Shown: piece by piece, positions 1 through 6,855 of the stretch
Layout: each line of letters opens with the position of its first letter
Position numbering within the stretch: the first letter of the stretch is position 1
Assembly: GCA_913063005.1 (NCBI GenBank)
Contig: CAJXZI010000066.1
Span: forward strand, 1-8,738
DNA length: 8,738 nucleotides
Direction of reading: 5' to 3'
Origin: an uncultured Halieaceae bacterium
Lineage (GTDB): Bacteria; Pseudomonadota; Gammaproteobacteria; Pseudomonadales; Halieaceae
Notes under the pieces: model-generated
Database searches by the model: none
The model's input: only the letters and a program-made list of their open reading frames with translations
Told to the model about the DNA's origin: nothing
Made by a program: the position numbers and the translations under genes

Positions 1-1055
1 GTCATCATTTTCACAAGATCACGATGATCGTTGATCGTACCTGCGGCTTTCCCGTAGGCCCAACCCGCCAACAAGAACGTCACAAAAAAGGCCGCCACTA
101 AGCTTTTATAAAACGGCGCCATTTGAGCCTCAGCCGATGCGCTCTCATCGATAAGCGGTGTGCCAGGCCCTATTGTGAAGTAGGTCCACAACGCGATAAC
201 AAAGAGCACTGCCCATCCTGCGTTCTTAAGGCCTTTGCGCTCGGCATCGGTAAGTTCGCGATTGCTGTCGTCGTCTGCGCCGGTTGCCGCTGCGAGCGAC
301 GGGTCAAACGTACCCAGTCGGGGCTCGATAATCCGATCGGTGACGTACCAGATAACCGGCAGGAAAACGAAGGTCATGCCCGCGATAAAGAACCAGTTAC
401 CGGCAATGTTTGCCGTGAAGCCCTCGAAAACCGTCAAAACACTGGCTTCGGTGATACCAAACAAAAGCGCATCCAACTGACCCGGTAAAAGGTTCGCGGA
501 GAATCCGCCGGAAACGCCGGCAAAAGCTGCTGCAATACCGGCAATCGGGTGCCTTCCAGCCGCGTGAAAAATAATTCCCGCCAGCGGAATAAGCACCACA
601 TAAGCCGCGTCAGCAGCCAGGTTACCCACCATTCCTACCAACACAACTGTCGGCGTTAGCAATACATTGGGAACGTCTTTCACACCCGCTCTCATCGCAG
701 TCCCAAAAAGCCCGACACGCTCAGCAACACCTGCGCCTAACATGACAACGAGTACGTAGCCGAGCGGATGAAAATGGGTGAAGGTCTTGGGCATATCCAC
801 CCATAGCCTCGCGATATTGTCAGCTGACAACAAGCTGGTTGCAGTGATCACTTGCTGCGTTCCGGTCGCAGGGTCGATCTTCGTAGGGTGCAGCGCAGAG
901 ACACCTGACAGACTGGCAAGGACTGAAATAGCGACTAAGCCAACGATCAGCCAAAAGAAAAGAAAGACCGGGTCGGGTAACTTATTACCGCTTCGTTCGA
1001 CCCATCCCAAGAATCCGCCCATATCCTGCTGTGCACCACCGGTGGATGTACTCAT
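1..1055 (-). CDS. AbgT family transporter (p-aminobenzoyl-glutamate transporter-like), partial, C-terminus off the window
   Basis: Inner-membrane transporter of the AbgT family. Known members import p-aminobenzoyl-glutamate (E. coli AbgT) or export sulfonamide-like antimetabolites (MtrF, YdaH); the substrate here cannot be told from sequence. I translated 351 residues from the ATG at 1055-1053 to the left edge with no internal stop. The family usually has about 500 residues, so roughly two thirds is present and the lack of a stop is a window effect. Visible features: a hydrophobic helix after the N-terminal KLPDP (26-30), the LGAGVAERVGLFG segment (106-118), the conserved GNLAADAAYVVLIPLAG stretch (144-160) and the re-entrant AGVSGGFSANLLPGQ segment (179-193), followed by further membrane helices. 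An AAAGGGGG ribosome-binding site lies 7 nt upstream (1063-1070) and fixes the start. It probably has its own promoter in the gap to the right. Family is near certain; substrate and direction are not. Confidence 0.93.
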   Translation of the reverse strand, partial: MSTSTGGAQQDMGGFLGWVERSGNKLPDPVFLFFWLIVGLVAISVLASLSGVSALHPTKIDPATGTQQVITATSLLSADNIARLWVDMPKTFTHFHPLGYVLVVMLGAGVAERVGLFGTAMRAGVKDVPNVLLTPTVVLVGMVGNLAADAAYVVLIPLAGIIFHAAGRHPIAGIAAAFAGVSGGFSANLLPGQLDALLFGITEASVLTVFEGFTANIAGNWFFIAGMTFVFLPVIWYVTDRIIEPRLGTFDPSLAAATGADDDSNRELTDAERKGLKNAGWAVLFVIALWTYFTIGPGTPLIDESASAEAQMAPFYKSLVAAFFVTFLLAGWAYGKAAGTINDHRDLVKMM

Positions 1056-1126
1056 CTGCTAGCCCCCTTTCTAAGCTCTCGCTACACGCTTCAATCGTCT
1101 GGTGATTTTTTGAAACTCTCTCTTCG

Positions 1127-1193
1127 CACTTGGTCTCATCAAACTTGCCCCACTAATGCCTAGTCCGATCACACTTGGTCTAAACCTACTTGC
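1127..1193. repeat. Imperfect direct repeat upstream of the AbgT gene, possible operator
   Basis: Two 22-bp units, at 1127-1148 and 1172-1193, match at 18 of 22 positions and are 45 bp apart start to start. Both begin with CACTTGGTCT and end with ACTTGC. As a result ACTTG occurs four times, at 1128, 1143, 1173 and 1188, with steps of 15, 30 and 15 bp. The array lies 70-140 bp upstream of the transporter start, where a regulator would bind. E. coli abg genes are controlled by the LysR-type AbgR, but no regulator gene is visible here. The repeat is directly seen; the operator role is inferred. Confidence 0.45.
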
Positions 1194-1224
1194 AGCGAGA
1201 TGAGCATAGGTCCCCAGCACGACC

Positions 1225-1253
1225 CTCGCGATCTGTGTTTTCGTTCTCGCGAG
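1225..1253. repeat. Inverted repeat made of two TCGCGA palindromes
   Basis: CTCGCGA at 1225-1231 and TCGCGAG at 1247-1253 form a 7-bp inverted repeat with a 15-nt loop. Each arm contains the self-complementary TCGCGA, so the same element is also a direct repeat with 21-bp spacing, about two helical turns. It may be a protein-binding pair or an RNA hairpin in the transporter leader. No T-run follows it on either strand, so a terminator is unlikely. Confidence 0.35.
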
Positions 1254-1338
1254 TTGCTCTCAGCACCTTACCAAGGAGACCATGCAAATCGGCAAACGCT
1301 TACCGTTCAGACTTAATGCGCTTGCCAAAACCCTCGTG

Positions 1339-1369
1339 AAAAAACTTACCCCTGCTTAAGATAGCAGGG
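1339..1369 (-). terminator. Probable Rho-independent terminator for the amidase transcript
   Basis: Read on the minus strand, a 7-bp perfect stem CCCTGCT/AGCAGGG (1363-1369 pairing with 1350-1356) has a 6-nt loop. It is followed by GTAAG and then a run of six T (1344-1339). It lies 82 nt past the amidase stop and before the transporter gene, where a leftward terminator is expected. The 5-nt gap between stem and T-run makes it a moderate rather than strong terminator. Confidence 0.5.
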
Positions 1370-1450
1370 TGAGCTTGTCGCGGGGTAGTTCAAAGTATCG
1401 CGCCGGCAAGATCAACAGCAGCTGCTGACATGCGCTGAGTAAAGGCCCAT

Positions 1451-2944
1451 TTAGCTGAAGCCAGAAGCGAGCTCTGCGGTGTAACCCATAGATTCAAGCA
1501 TGCTCGCAACGGCCAGGGTCGTTCTATCGCCATACTCCGGACCAATCACTTGTAACCCAAAAGGCAGTCCATCGCTGTGGCGCCCCACCGGTACAGCCGT
1601 CGAAGGTAAACTACACAACGTCGCAACGCCCGCCCAGACAACATTGTCCGAGTAGGGGCGAGGCTCGCCGTTAACGAGAATTTTACGCGCGCCAAACGGT
1701 GTATCTTGATCATGCGGCATTGCTGTCGTCGGTGTTACGGGGCAAATCAGCACGTCGTAATCCTCAAAAAACGCCGCCCACTTTGCCACCAGGTGAGCGC
1801 GAATCTCATTCCAGATGAGCCATTCGCGATGTGGTAACAATGTCCCACGCGCCTGAATCGCATTATGAGACTTATCGTCAGGCCCCAATTCTCGGGCAAC
1901 GCGTTCCATGAGCGCAATTTCATCAGGCCCGAAACTGGCACCAATGATCGGTGATAAATGCATAAGATAGGTTTCGTGATGCTCGGCGAGAGAAAAGTCA
2001 GGCTTTGCCTCTGTAACCGCTGCCCCCTGCGATGCGAGAGCTTGTACCGCCTGCTCGATGCCAGCAAGAATTTCATGATCAACTGGGCAGTAGTCATCGC
2101 CCAACCAGACACCCACTCTCAAGTGCTTCACAGACTCCACTCGGGAAGCCGGCAATGCCAGTTCGAGCCCAGATCCGGGCTTTGTATCAAAGCCCACTGT
2201 TACATCGAGGGCCAGCTCTAAATCCTCCACTGATCTGGCGAGTGGCCCCATAACCCCAAGCGCAGATGTGGTCAGTGCACCGTGTGCCGGAGGTACATGG
2301 CCACGCTGGGGAATAATATCGAACGTTGGCTTATGACCGAAGAGGCCACAGAAATGTGAGGGTGTTCGGATAGACCCACCGATATCGCTACCAAACTCTA
2401 ATGGCGTCATTCCCGATGCCAAAGCCGCTGCAGCACCACCGGAGGAACCTCCAGGTGTTCGAGCAACATCGTGCGGATTATTGGTCGTCCCGTGGATCGC
2501 GTTGTAGGTTTGAAGGTCAGCACAGTGAAGCGGCGTGTTTGTCTTGCCTAAAATGATCGCGCCCGCTGCTCGCAACCGCTGAACCACCACCGCGTCGGTA
2601 TCAGAAACCCGGCCTTTGAAAGGCAAGTGGCCGACTTCGCAGGTCAGCCCTGTTACCTCGTAGGCGTCTTTAATCGTCATTGGCAGGCCGTGCAACGCAC
2701 CCAAAGGCTCACCGCGCTTAACCATTTCATCCGCGTGCTGGGCCTCTTCGCGCGCAGCTTCGAACCGTTCGGCAATCACGGCGTTAATCGCACCGTTATG
2801 TGCTTCGATCCGCCCGATAAAGTACTCCGTCACCTCGAAAGATGACAGCTCTTGATTCTTAATGAGGCGCACCAACCCCTTTGCATTGTTATCCAGCACG
2901 AGCTCAGTCTCTTGCAATAGCAGGCAACGCTGCCGATAGATCAA
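1451..2944 (-). CDS. Amidase signature family hydrolase (GatA/FAAH-like fold)
   Basis: A probable cytoplasmic serine amidase that hydrolyses a C-N amide bond; the substrate is unknown. Numbered from the TTG at 2944, the protein has 497 residues, close to the usual 450-500. The triad is complete: Lys92 in PMTIKD, the cis-Ser Ser167 in TPGGSSGG and the nucleophile Ser191 in GSDIGGSIR. The 24-residue Ser167-Ser191 spacing equals that between Ser217 and Ser241 in FAAH. LFGHKPT (201-207) and the late LPFGLQVIGP block are typical of the family. No gatB or gatC is adjacent, so a tRNA amidotransferase subunit is unlikely. The start is uncertain: TTG 2944 has no ribosome-binding site. TTG at 2917 or GTG at 2899, the latter preceded by AAGAGA at 8 nt, would give N-termini closer to family norms. 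It lies at least 113 nt downstream of the phytase on the same strand and may share its transcript. Confidence 0.93.
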   Translation of the reverse strand: MIYRQRCLLLQETELVLDNNAKGLVRLIKNQELSSFEVTEYFIGRIEAHNGAINAVIAERFEAAREEAQHADEMVKRGEPLGALHGLPMTIKDAYEVTGLTCEVGHLPFKGRVSDTDAVVVQRLRAAGAIILGKTNTPLHCADLQTYNAIHGTTNNPHDVARTPGGSSGGAAAALASGMTPLEFGSDIGGSIRTPSHFCGLFGHKPTFDIIPQRGHVPPAHGALTTSALGVMGPLARSVEDLELALDVTVGFDTKPGSGLELALPASRVESVKHLRVGVWLGDDYCPVDHEILAGIEQAVQALASQGAAVTEAKPDFSLAEHHETYLMHLSPIIGASFGPDEIALMERVARELGPDDKSHNAIQARGTLLPHREWLIWNEIRAHLVAKWAAFFEDYDVLICPVTPTTAMPHDQDTPFGARKILVNGEPRPYSDNVVWAGVATLCSLPSTAVPVGRHSDGLPFGLQVIGPEYGDRTTLAVASMLESMGYTAELASGFS

Positions 2945-3057
2945 GAGAACATAAGGTCTACGCCCCGTTCAAGTCCTGTATTTTCCCTATTAGAGTAAAA
3001 AATGGGAGTAACGAATCGGGACACAAAATTGGGATGAAGATTAAGGCGCGAGAACCG

Positions 3058-4116
3058 TTATTGGCCGATCGGTGGCGCAATAATTTTAAAATTCTGACGA
3101 CCCGATGGATCCTCGTTAAACCCGTCTTGGACAACGATCAAACCGTTGGGAAACCGGTCGCCTAGAAAGGCTGATGTTGCATCCAAACCGTCTGTCTCTT
3201 GAGCGCCATCGATCCCTGTTTCGCCGGTGACAATTCGGAAGCGCTTTATAAATGAGTGAGGATAGGCCAGGTCGTACATCGCATAGCTATCATTACCCTG
3301 CGATGACACCAAGATAACTTGCGGGTCTCCCTTGTAAAGCGCTACGCCCTCAACGTCCGCAGCAATTCCGCTGGCGCCATCAACTTCGTCGATGAGCTCC
3401 GGTTCTGCAAATCGGCCCTGCTGAAGCGGAAGTCTCCACAAACCCCGCTCCTCTTCACCCACGAACACCACCTGGGACTGGTCATCTTGCACGCAACCCT
3501 CTAGTTGGCTGTCGAATTGATAACTGTCGCTGAGCGACATAGCGAATTCATCGGCAAGATCGACCTGGTACTGCTCAATTAAACCGTTTTTGTATGTGAC
3601 ATAGGCAACCAGCTCGCCCGCCGTAACACCGAGACAAAATCCATAAGGCTCGGGCGAATCCGTAGGCAGGATAGAAACCAATTTTGGGGTTCCGTCGTCA
3701 CCGATTGATAACCAGCCCACGCCATCAGTCTCTCGCTCAGAAAATCCAGCCACATCAACTCTGCCTGCTTGGGACGTCAGATTCTGCCGAATATCAATAT
3801 TGTTGGGACGTCCTGCGGGGATAAACTCAAGTAAGCGCCCGGATAGATCGTAAACCGCAATCCCTGATTGTTTATCGGTACCAAAAATTCGGCTTTCAGA
3901 CACCGATTTTTGATTAATCCAAATAGCGGGGTCGTCTGCTGCGTCATCACTTGAGGCAACCGGCGCTGTCTCTACCACTGCCGAAACAACTTCCACACGA
4001 TCCGCATCTGGATAAATTAACGCGTCACGATCTGTGGTCGCACAGCCGACAAAAACGGAAAGGGCCGCAACGGCGGCCCACCTCACTGAGAGTTTCAAAG
4101 AGCTTAACAAAGGCAC
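3058..4116 (-). CDS. Beta-propeller phytase (3-phytase), putative lipoprotein
   Basis: Calcium-dependent phytase that removes phosphate from phytate (inositol hexakisphosphate). It has 352 residues, the length of a single-domain beta-propeller phytase. Visible family motifs in order: DDAADDPAIW (57-66), GTDKQSGIAVYDLSG (79-93), NNIDIRQ (105-111), EPYGFCLG (156-163), EGCVQDD (206-212), VGEEERGLWR (219-228), DVEGVALY (254-261), SSQGNDSYAMY (271-281), IDGAQETDGLD (302-312) and VVQDGFN (328-334). The two signature motifs, DDPAIW and NNIDIR, and the acidic calcium/phosphate-site segments are intact. The N-terminus is basic (K8, R12), then hydrophobic, ending at VFVGC with Cys25, a lipobox-like site with Phe in place of the usual Leu at -3. 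Ala follows the Cys, which favours the outer membrane. The GTG start directly abuts the upstream receptor's TAA stop and has no close ribosome-binding site, so translation is probably coupled. An internal start at codon 7 (TTG) is the alternative. Confidence 0.95.
   Translation of the reverse strand: MPLLSSLKLSVRWAAVAALSVFVGCATTDRDALIYPDADRVEVVSAVVETAPVASSDDAADDPAIWINQKSVSESRIFGTDKQSGIAVYDLSGRLLEFIPAGRPNNIDIRQNLTSQAGRVDVAGFSERETDGVGWLSIGDDGTPKLVSILPTDSPEPYGFCLGVTAGELVAYVTYKNGLIEQYQVDLADEFAMSLSDSYQFDSQLEGCVQDDQSQVVFVGEEERGLWRLPLQQGRFAEPELIDEVDGASGIAADVEGVALYKGDPQVILVSSQGNDSYAMYDLAYPHSFIKRFRIVTGETGIDGAQETDGLDATSAFLGDRFPNGLIVVQDGFNEDPSGRQNFKIIAPPIGQ
4041..4116 (-). other. Lipoprotein-type signal peptide of the phytase
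   Basis: Residues 1-25 of the phytase: a basic n-region with K8 and R12, the hydrophobic core AAVAALSVFVG (14-24), and Cys25 as the likely lipidated residue. Phe at -3 is not the commonest lipobox residue, so ordinary secretion by signal peptidase I is the alternative. Lack of Asp after Cys argues against inner-membrane retention. Confidence 0.6.
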
Positions 4117-6675
4117 TTAGAAACGAACCCTAATGCCCAGCTTACCTGTCCATGAGTATTCCTCGTACTGAAGCAAACGGTCGCGTCCGGGACCAGCCTG
4201 GTAGGCAATGTATGGCTCATCGGTAAGGTTGATAAGTTTGAGGAACACGCTGACACCATCCGTAACTTCGTAGTCAGTTGTGAAATCCACCTGCGTATGG
4301 TCCTTCACAAATCGGTCTTCCGCGGGGTCGCCATTGACTTCGTCAAGGTACATATCGCGATAAGCCACTGTCAAACGAGCACTTAAACGGTCTCTTTCGT
4401 AACCGATCAAGGCGTTGTACGTCGTCTCAGCGGCTGCTGGGAGAGCAATAGGTCGACCGTAGAAATCGCCTTCGGTGTCCGTGTACGTATAGTTAAGGCC
4501 AAGTACGAGGCCCGAATCGAACGCTTGACTATAAGCAAATTCGAAGCCCTGAATCGTTGCCGTATCACCATTGAGTGGAATCTCCGCCTCGTCGAACGCA
4601 ACACTGTTGTAAACACCGTTGAAGGGTGCATCGTCAGCTTCGAATTCGGCGGTAACAATGAAATTCTCTACCTCTTTATAGAAGACGCCTGCTTGAACTA
4701 CTGCGCTATCCGTGAAGTAGTGCTCCAGAGAGAGGTCGAAGTTCCAAGCTTCGTAAGGGTCTAGGTCGGGGTTACCAAATTCACCTTGTCGCTCGCCATC
4801 GTCCGCTTCTTCAACAATGAAAATGGGCGCTAACTGTCCGATATTGGGTCGGACAACGCTTTTGAAGATGCCACCTCTGAGGATCATATCGTCGGTCAAT
4901 GAGTATTTCAGGCTTAGGCTTGGCAAAATATCCGTGTAACTTTGCTCGATGGCAATATCTGAGATGAACAGCGTGTCATCGTCTAACGTAACGCCATCTC
5001 GAACACCGCCTTCCTCGACGACCTCTGTCAGGTTACCGCGGACATCGTTATCCGTTTGTTCAACCCGCACACCGCCGATTAAAACCATACGATCTGTCTC
5101 GTACCGGCCCATGGCATAGAAGGCAAAGATATCTTCTTCTACCGCGAAGTCTTCGGCGTTGGATTCAAAGTCAGTGTCGAAAGTGTTTTCCTCGAAGCCA
5201 GACAAGTTTGCGTTGTTGAACGCGCGGACCGCGCCAAGGTCCGGTGTGGGCCCCATGTCAATCAAACCGTAACTTTGGGTGCCCAACACATCCGCCAGCG
5301 TGTAATCACCGTCGAAGTCCTCGAGCACTTGTAAGTAGATGTCATTTGTCTTTTCACGCTGTCGGAGCTTTAAGCCAGCCTTAAGCGTCATCTCGCCCGC
5401 ACTGAAATCGAAGGATCTCGCAGCGTCAAATGAGATGGCCATCTCCTCGTCTTCGGTTTTGCCATCAACCAACTCGACCTTATTGACTTCATAAGTCGCG
5501 GCTTCGTTGAATCCAGCACCGTCCTGAGTAATGGTGTAAGGCGTGAAATCGAGATTGGTGTAGTCGAAAGACACACCTAACTGACCAGCCTCATCAAAGT
5601 CATTTCTAAAGCGCGTGGGGTCTTGCGTTTTGTATTCGTGCTCACTGGCTGATGCGAATGAAATCTTATAGTAAAAGTTCCAATCACCCGTATTCGTTGT
5701 ACCGCCGAACTCGAACGTTTGGATGTCCTGAGTTTCGAAGCGATCTTTGATGCCACGTCGGACTGAAATCTCTCCATCCGCCGAGTCAAAGAATGCTGTA
5801 TTTGCGTCACCAGAGGACGGATCTTCATCCATCTCAAACACCAGTCGACGACGCAACTCTAGGTCATCGAACTGGCTATAAAGTGCACGCGCAAAGAGTT
5901 CGGTCTGCTCAGAAAGCTTGTAATCAACAGTGAAAGAAATACCCGTGCGCTCTCGTTCAACATCGTAGTCTCGGTATTCGACCGCATCCGCAAAAACGAT
6001 ACCGTCATCGGTTTCACCCCAACCATCCATTTCCAGGTTGTCTGTCGACGTCTTTCGCTTTGAATACTTGACGCCGCCTGCGATACCTAGGCGATCGTTA
6101 AGTTTCTGAGAGAAGTCGAATCCATACTCAGGGGAGTACTCCTCGTTCAGGTCGTTATAAGAGCTAATCACCTGAGCTTTCGCGTAATCAGCGTCGCGAT
6201 CGAACGCTTTGTTCGTCTTGATGTTAATGGCAGCACCGATGGTGTCAGCATCCATATCAGGCGTAAGCGTTTTTGATACCTCGATCGACTCCACCAAATC
6301 TGACGGAATAACGTCTAAAGCGACCGCTCTTGTGTCAGCCTCGGGTGATGGAATGCGAGTTCCGTTAACACTCGCTGAGTTCAGCGAAGGATCGAGTCCT
6401 CGGACACTGACGAAGCGTCCTTCGCCCTGGTCATTGAGTACGTTGATGCCGGGAAGACGACGGAGTGATTCAGCGACGTTTTGATCAACAAAATTGCCGA
6501 TGGCGTCTGAGGTAAGAATGCTCTTGATGTTATCCGCGTCGCGTTGACGATCAATAGCCGAAGCAATCATTCCGCGCTGTCCGTAAACCACTGTTTCTTC
6601 TACGACGTCCTGTGCAATGGCGGGTGACATTGCTGCTGAAACTGCAAGCGGTAATATTAATTTTCGAATTGGCAC
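4117..6675 (-). CDS. TonB-dependent outer-membrane receptor, linked to the phytase
   Basis: An outer-membrane active-transport channel powered by TonB-ExbB-ExbD. It has 852 residues. Residues 1-21 are a signal peptide with cleavage expected after SPAIA. EETVVYG (26-32) looks like the TonB box. The plug spans roughly 43-155, with the motifs NVAESLRRLPGINV (66-79), VSVRGLDP (89-96), VNGTRIP (103-109) and LVESIEVSKTLTPDMDAD (127-144). The beta-barrel follows to the C-terminal Phe852 in GIRVRF, typical for outer-membrane insertion. There is no N-terminal STN signalling domain, so regulation through a FecR-type anti-sigma factor is not indicated. Style and plug motifs resemble the large receptor family common in Xanthomonas, Caulobacter and marine gammaproteobacteria (TIGR01782-like). 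The start is a GTG with GGGAG 6 nt upstream. The phytase immediately downstream suggests an inositol phosphate or its breakdown product as cargo; that is inference, since carbohydrate receptors share this architecture. Confidence 0.95.
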   Translation of the reverse strand: MPIRKLILPLAVSAAMSPAIAQDVVEETVVYGQRGMIASAIDRQRDADNIKSILTSDAIGNFVDQNVAESLRRLPGINVLNDQGEGRFVSVRGLDPSLNSASVNGTRIPSPEADTRAVALDVIPSDLVESIEVSKTLTPDMDADTIGAAINIKTNKAFDRDADYAKAQVISSYNDLNEEYSPEYGFDFSQKLNDRLGIAGGVKYSKRKTSTDNLEMDGWGETDDGIVFADAVEYRDYDVERERTGISFTVDYKLSEQTELFARALYSQFDDLELRRRLVFEMDEDPSSGDANTAFFDSADGEISVRRGIKDRFETQDIQTFEFGGTTNTGDWNFYYKISFASASEHEYKTQDPTRFRNDFDEAGQLGVSFDYTNLDFTPYTITQDGAGFNEAATYEVNKVELVDGKTEDEEMAISFDAARSFDFSAGEMTLKAGLKLRQREKTNDIYLQVLEDFDGDYTLADVLGTQSYGLIDMGPTPDLGAVRAFNNANLSGFEENTFDTDFESNAEDFAVEEDIFAFYAMGRYETDRMVLIGGVRVEQTDNDVRGNLTEVVEEGGVRDGVTLDDDTLFISDIAIEQSYTDILPSLSLKYSLTDDMILRGGIFKSVVRPNIGQLAPIFIVEEADDGERQGEFGNPDLDPYEAWNFDLSLEHYFTDSAVVQAGVFYKEVENFIVTAEFEADDAPFNGVYNSVAFDEAEIPLNGDTATIQGFEFAYSQAFDSGLVLGLNYTYTDTEGDFYGRPIALPAAAETTYNALIGYERDRLSARLTVAYRDMYLDEVNGDPAEDRFVKDHTQVDFTTDYEVTDGVSVFLKLINLTDEPYIAYQAGPGRDRLLQYEEYSWTGKLGIRVRF

Positions 6676-6855
6676 CTGGAACTCCCGGTAACGTGAAATT
6701 TAAGCCGCGCAAATTATTCTCTGGCGGTTTCAGCACTGTTACGAGGGTGTTAATTTTTTGTGACTGAGGCTGAAAAATCTGCTTTTGTTGGCTCACAGTG
6801 AGAAGGAACGCGCGATCACAACCGAAGACAGGTGGAACACCGAGGAATAAACATA
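6676..6855. promoter_or_regulatory. Divergent promoter region between the receptor and GH3 genes
   Basis: A 180-nt region from which two transcription units diverge. The minus side has GGGAG (6682-6686) as ribosome-binding site for the receptor, with an AT-rich AATAAT-like -10 candidate near 6714-6719. The plus side has GAGGA (6842-6846) for the GH3 gene. It also holds an 11-bp palindrome, CTCACAGTGAG (6792-6802), and a 7-bp inverted repeat, TTTCAGC/GCTGAAA (6728-6734 and 6769-6775). Two weak Pho-box-like direct repeats occur, one at 6736-6753 on the plus strand and one at 6815-6831 on the minus strand. I could not define a full consensus promoter. The promoter role rests mainly on gene layout. 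Confidence 0.5.
6682..6686 (-). promoter_or_regulatory. Ribosome-binding site of the TonB receptor gene
   Basis: GGGAG on the minus strand, 6 nt before the GTG at 6675. It supports the GTG as the true start, consistent with the complete signal peptide encoded directly after it. Confidence 0.65.

Larger units (their letters stand above)
1056..1450. other. Intergenic region between the amidase and the AbgT transporter gene
   Basis: A 395-nt stretch without a convincing gene. On the minus strand it should carry the 3' end of the amidase transcript (terminator-like hairpin at 1339-1369) and the promoter and leader of the transporter gene. It contains an imperfect 22-bp direct repeat (1127-1148 and 1172-1193) and two TCGCGA palindromes 21 bp apart (1226-1231 and 1247-1252). 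A 12-bp palindrome, CAGCAGCTGCTG, lies at 1416-1427. A possible 25-codon plus-strand reading frame at 1282-1359 is preceded by AAGGAG, but with only 3 nt of spacing. I could not pick out a convincing -35/-10 pair. Confidence 0.6.

Noticed and set aside
123..488. Open plus-strand frames over 123-488, 235-480 and 778-1062
   Set aside because: They lie opposite the AbgT gene, whose minus-strand translation gives clear family motifs; the plus-strand proteins show none.
1..1055. Possible pseudogene status of the AbgT and GH3 genes because neither has a stop
   Set aside because: Both read open to the window edges with no internal stop and intact motifs; they are cut by the window, not broken.
1056..1270. 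Folate-type riboswitch in the transporter leader
   Set aside because: Considered because of the p-aminobenzoyl-glutamate link, but the leader does not show the conserved tetrahydrofolate riboswitch sequence pattern that I know.
1416..1427. Perfect 12-bp palindrome CAGCAGCTGCTG past the amidase stop
   Set aside because: No loop and no T-run, so not a terminator; a lone short palindrome of simple composition gives no further support as an operator.
2945..3057. Terminator between phytase and amidase
   Set aside because: CCC/GGG patches around a T-rich stretch near 2985-3005 pair poorly, and no stem with a following T-run could be built.
6209..6484. Open plus-strand frame opposite the receptor plug
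   Set aside because: Antisense shadow of a strongly recognisable receptor domain, with no ribosome-binding site or domain of its own.
6728..6775. Inverted repeat TTTCAGC/GCTGAAA in the divergent region
   Set aside because: A 7-bp pair separated by 34 nt is expected about once by chance in a region this size.
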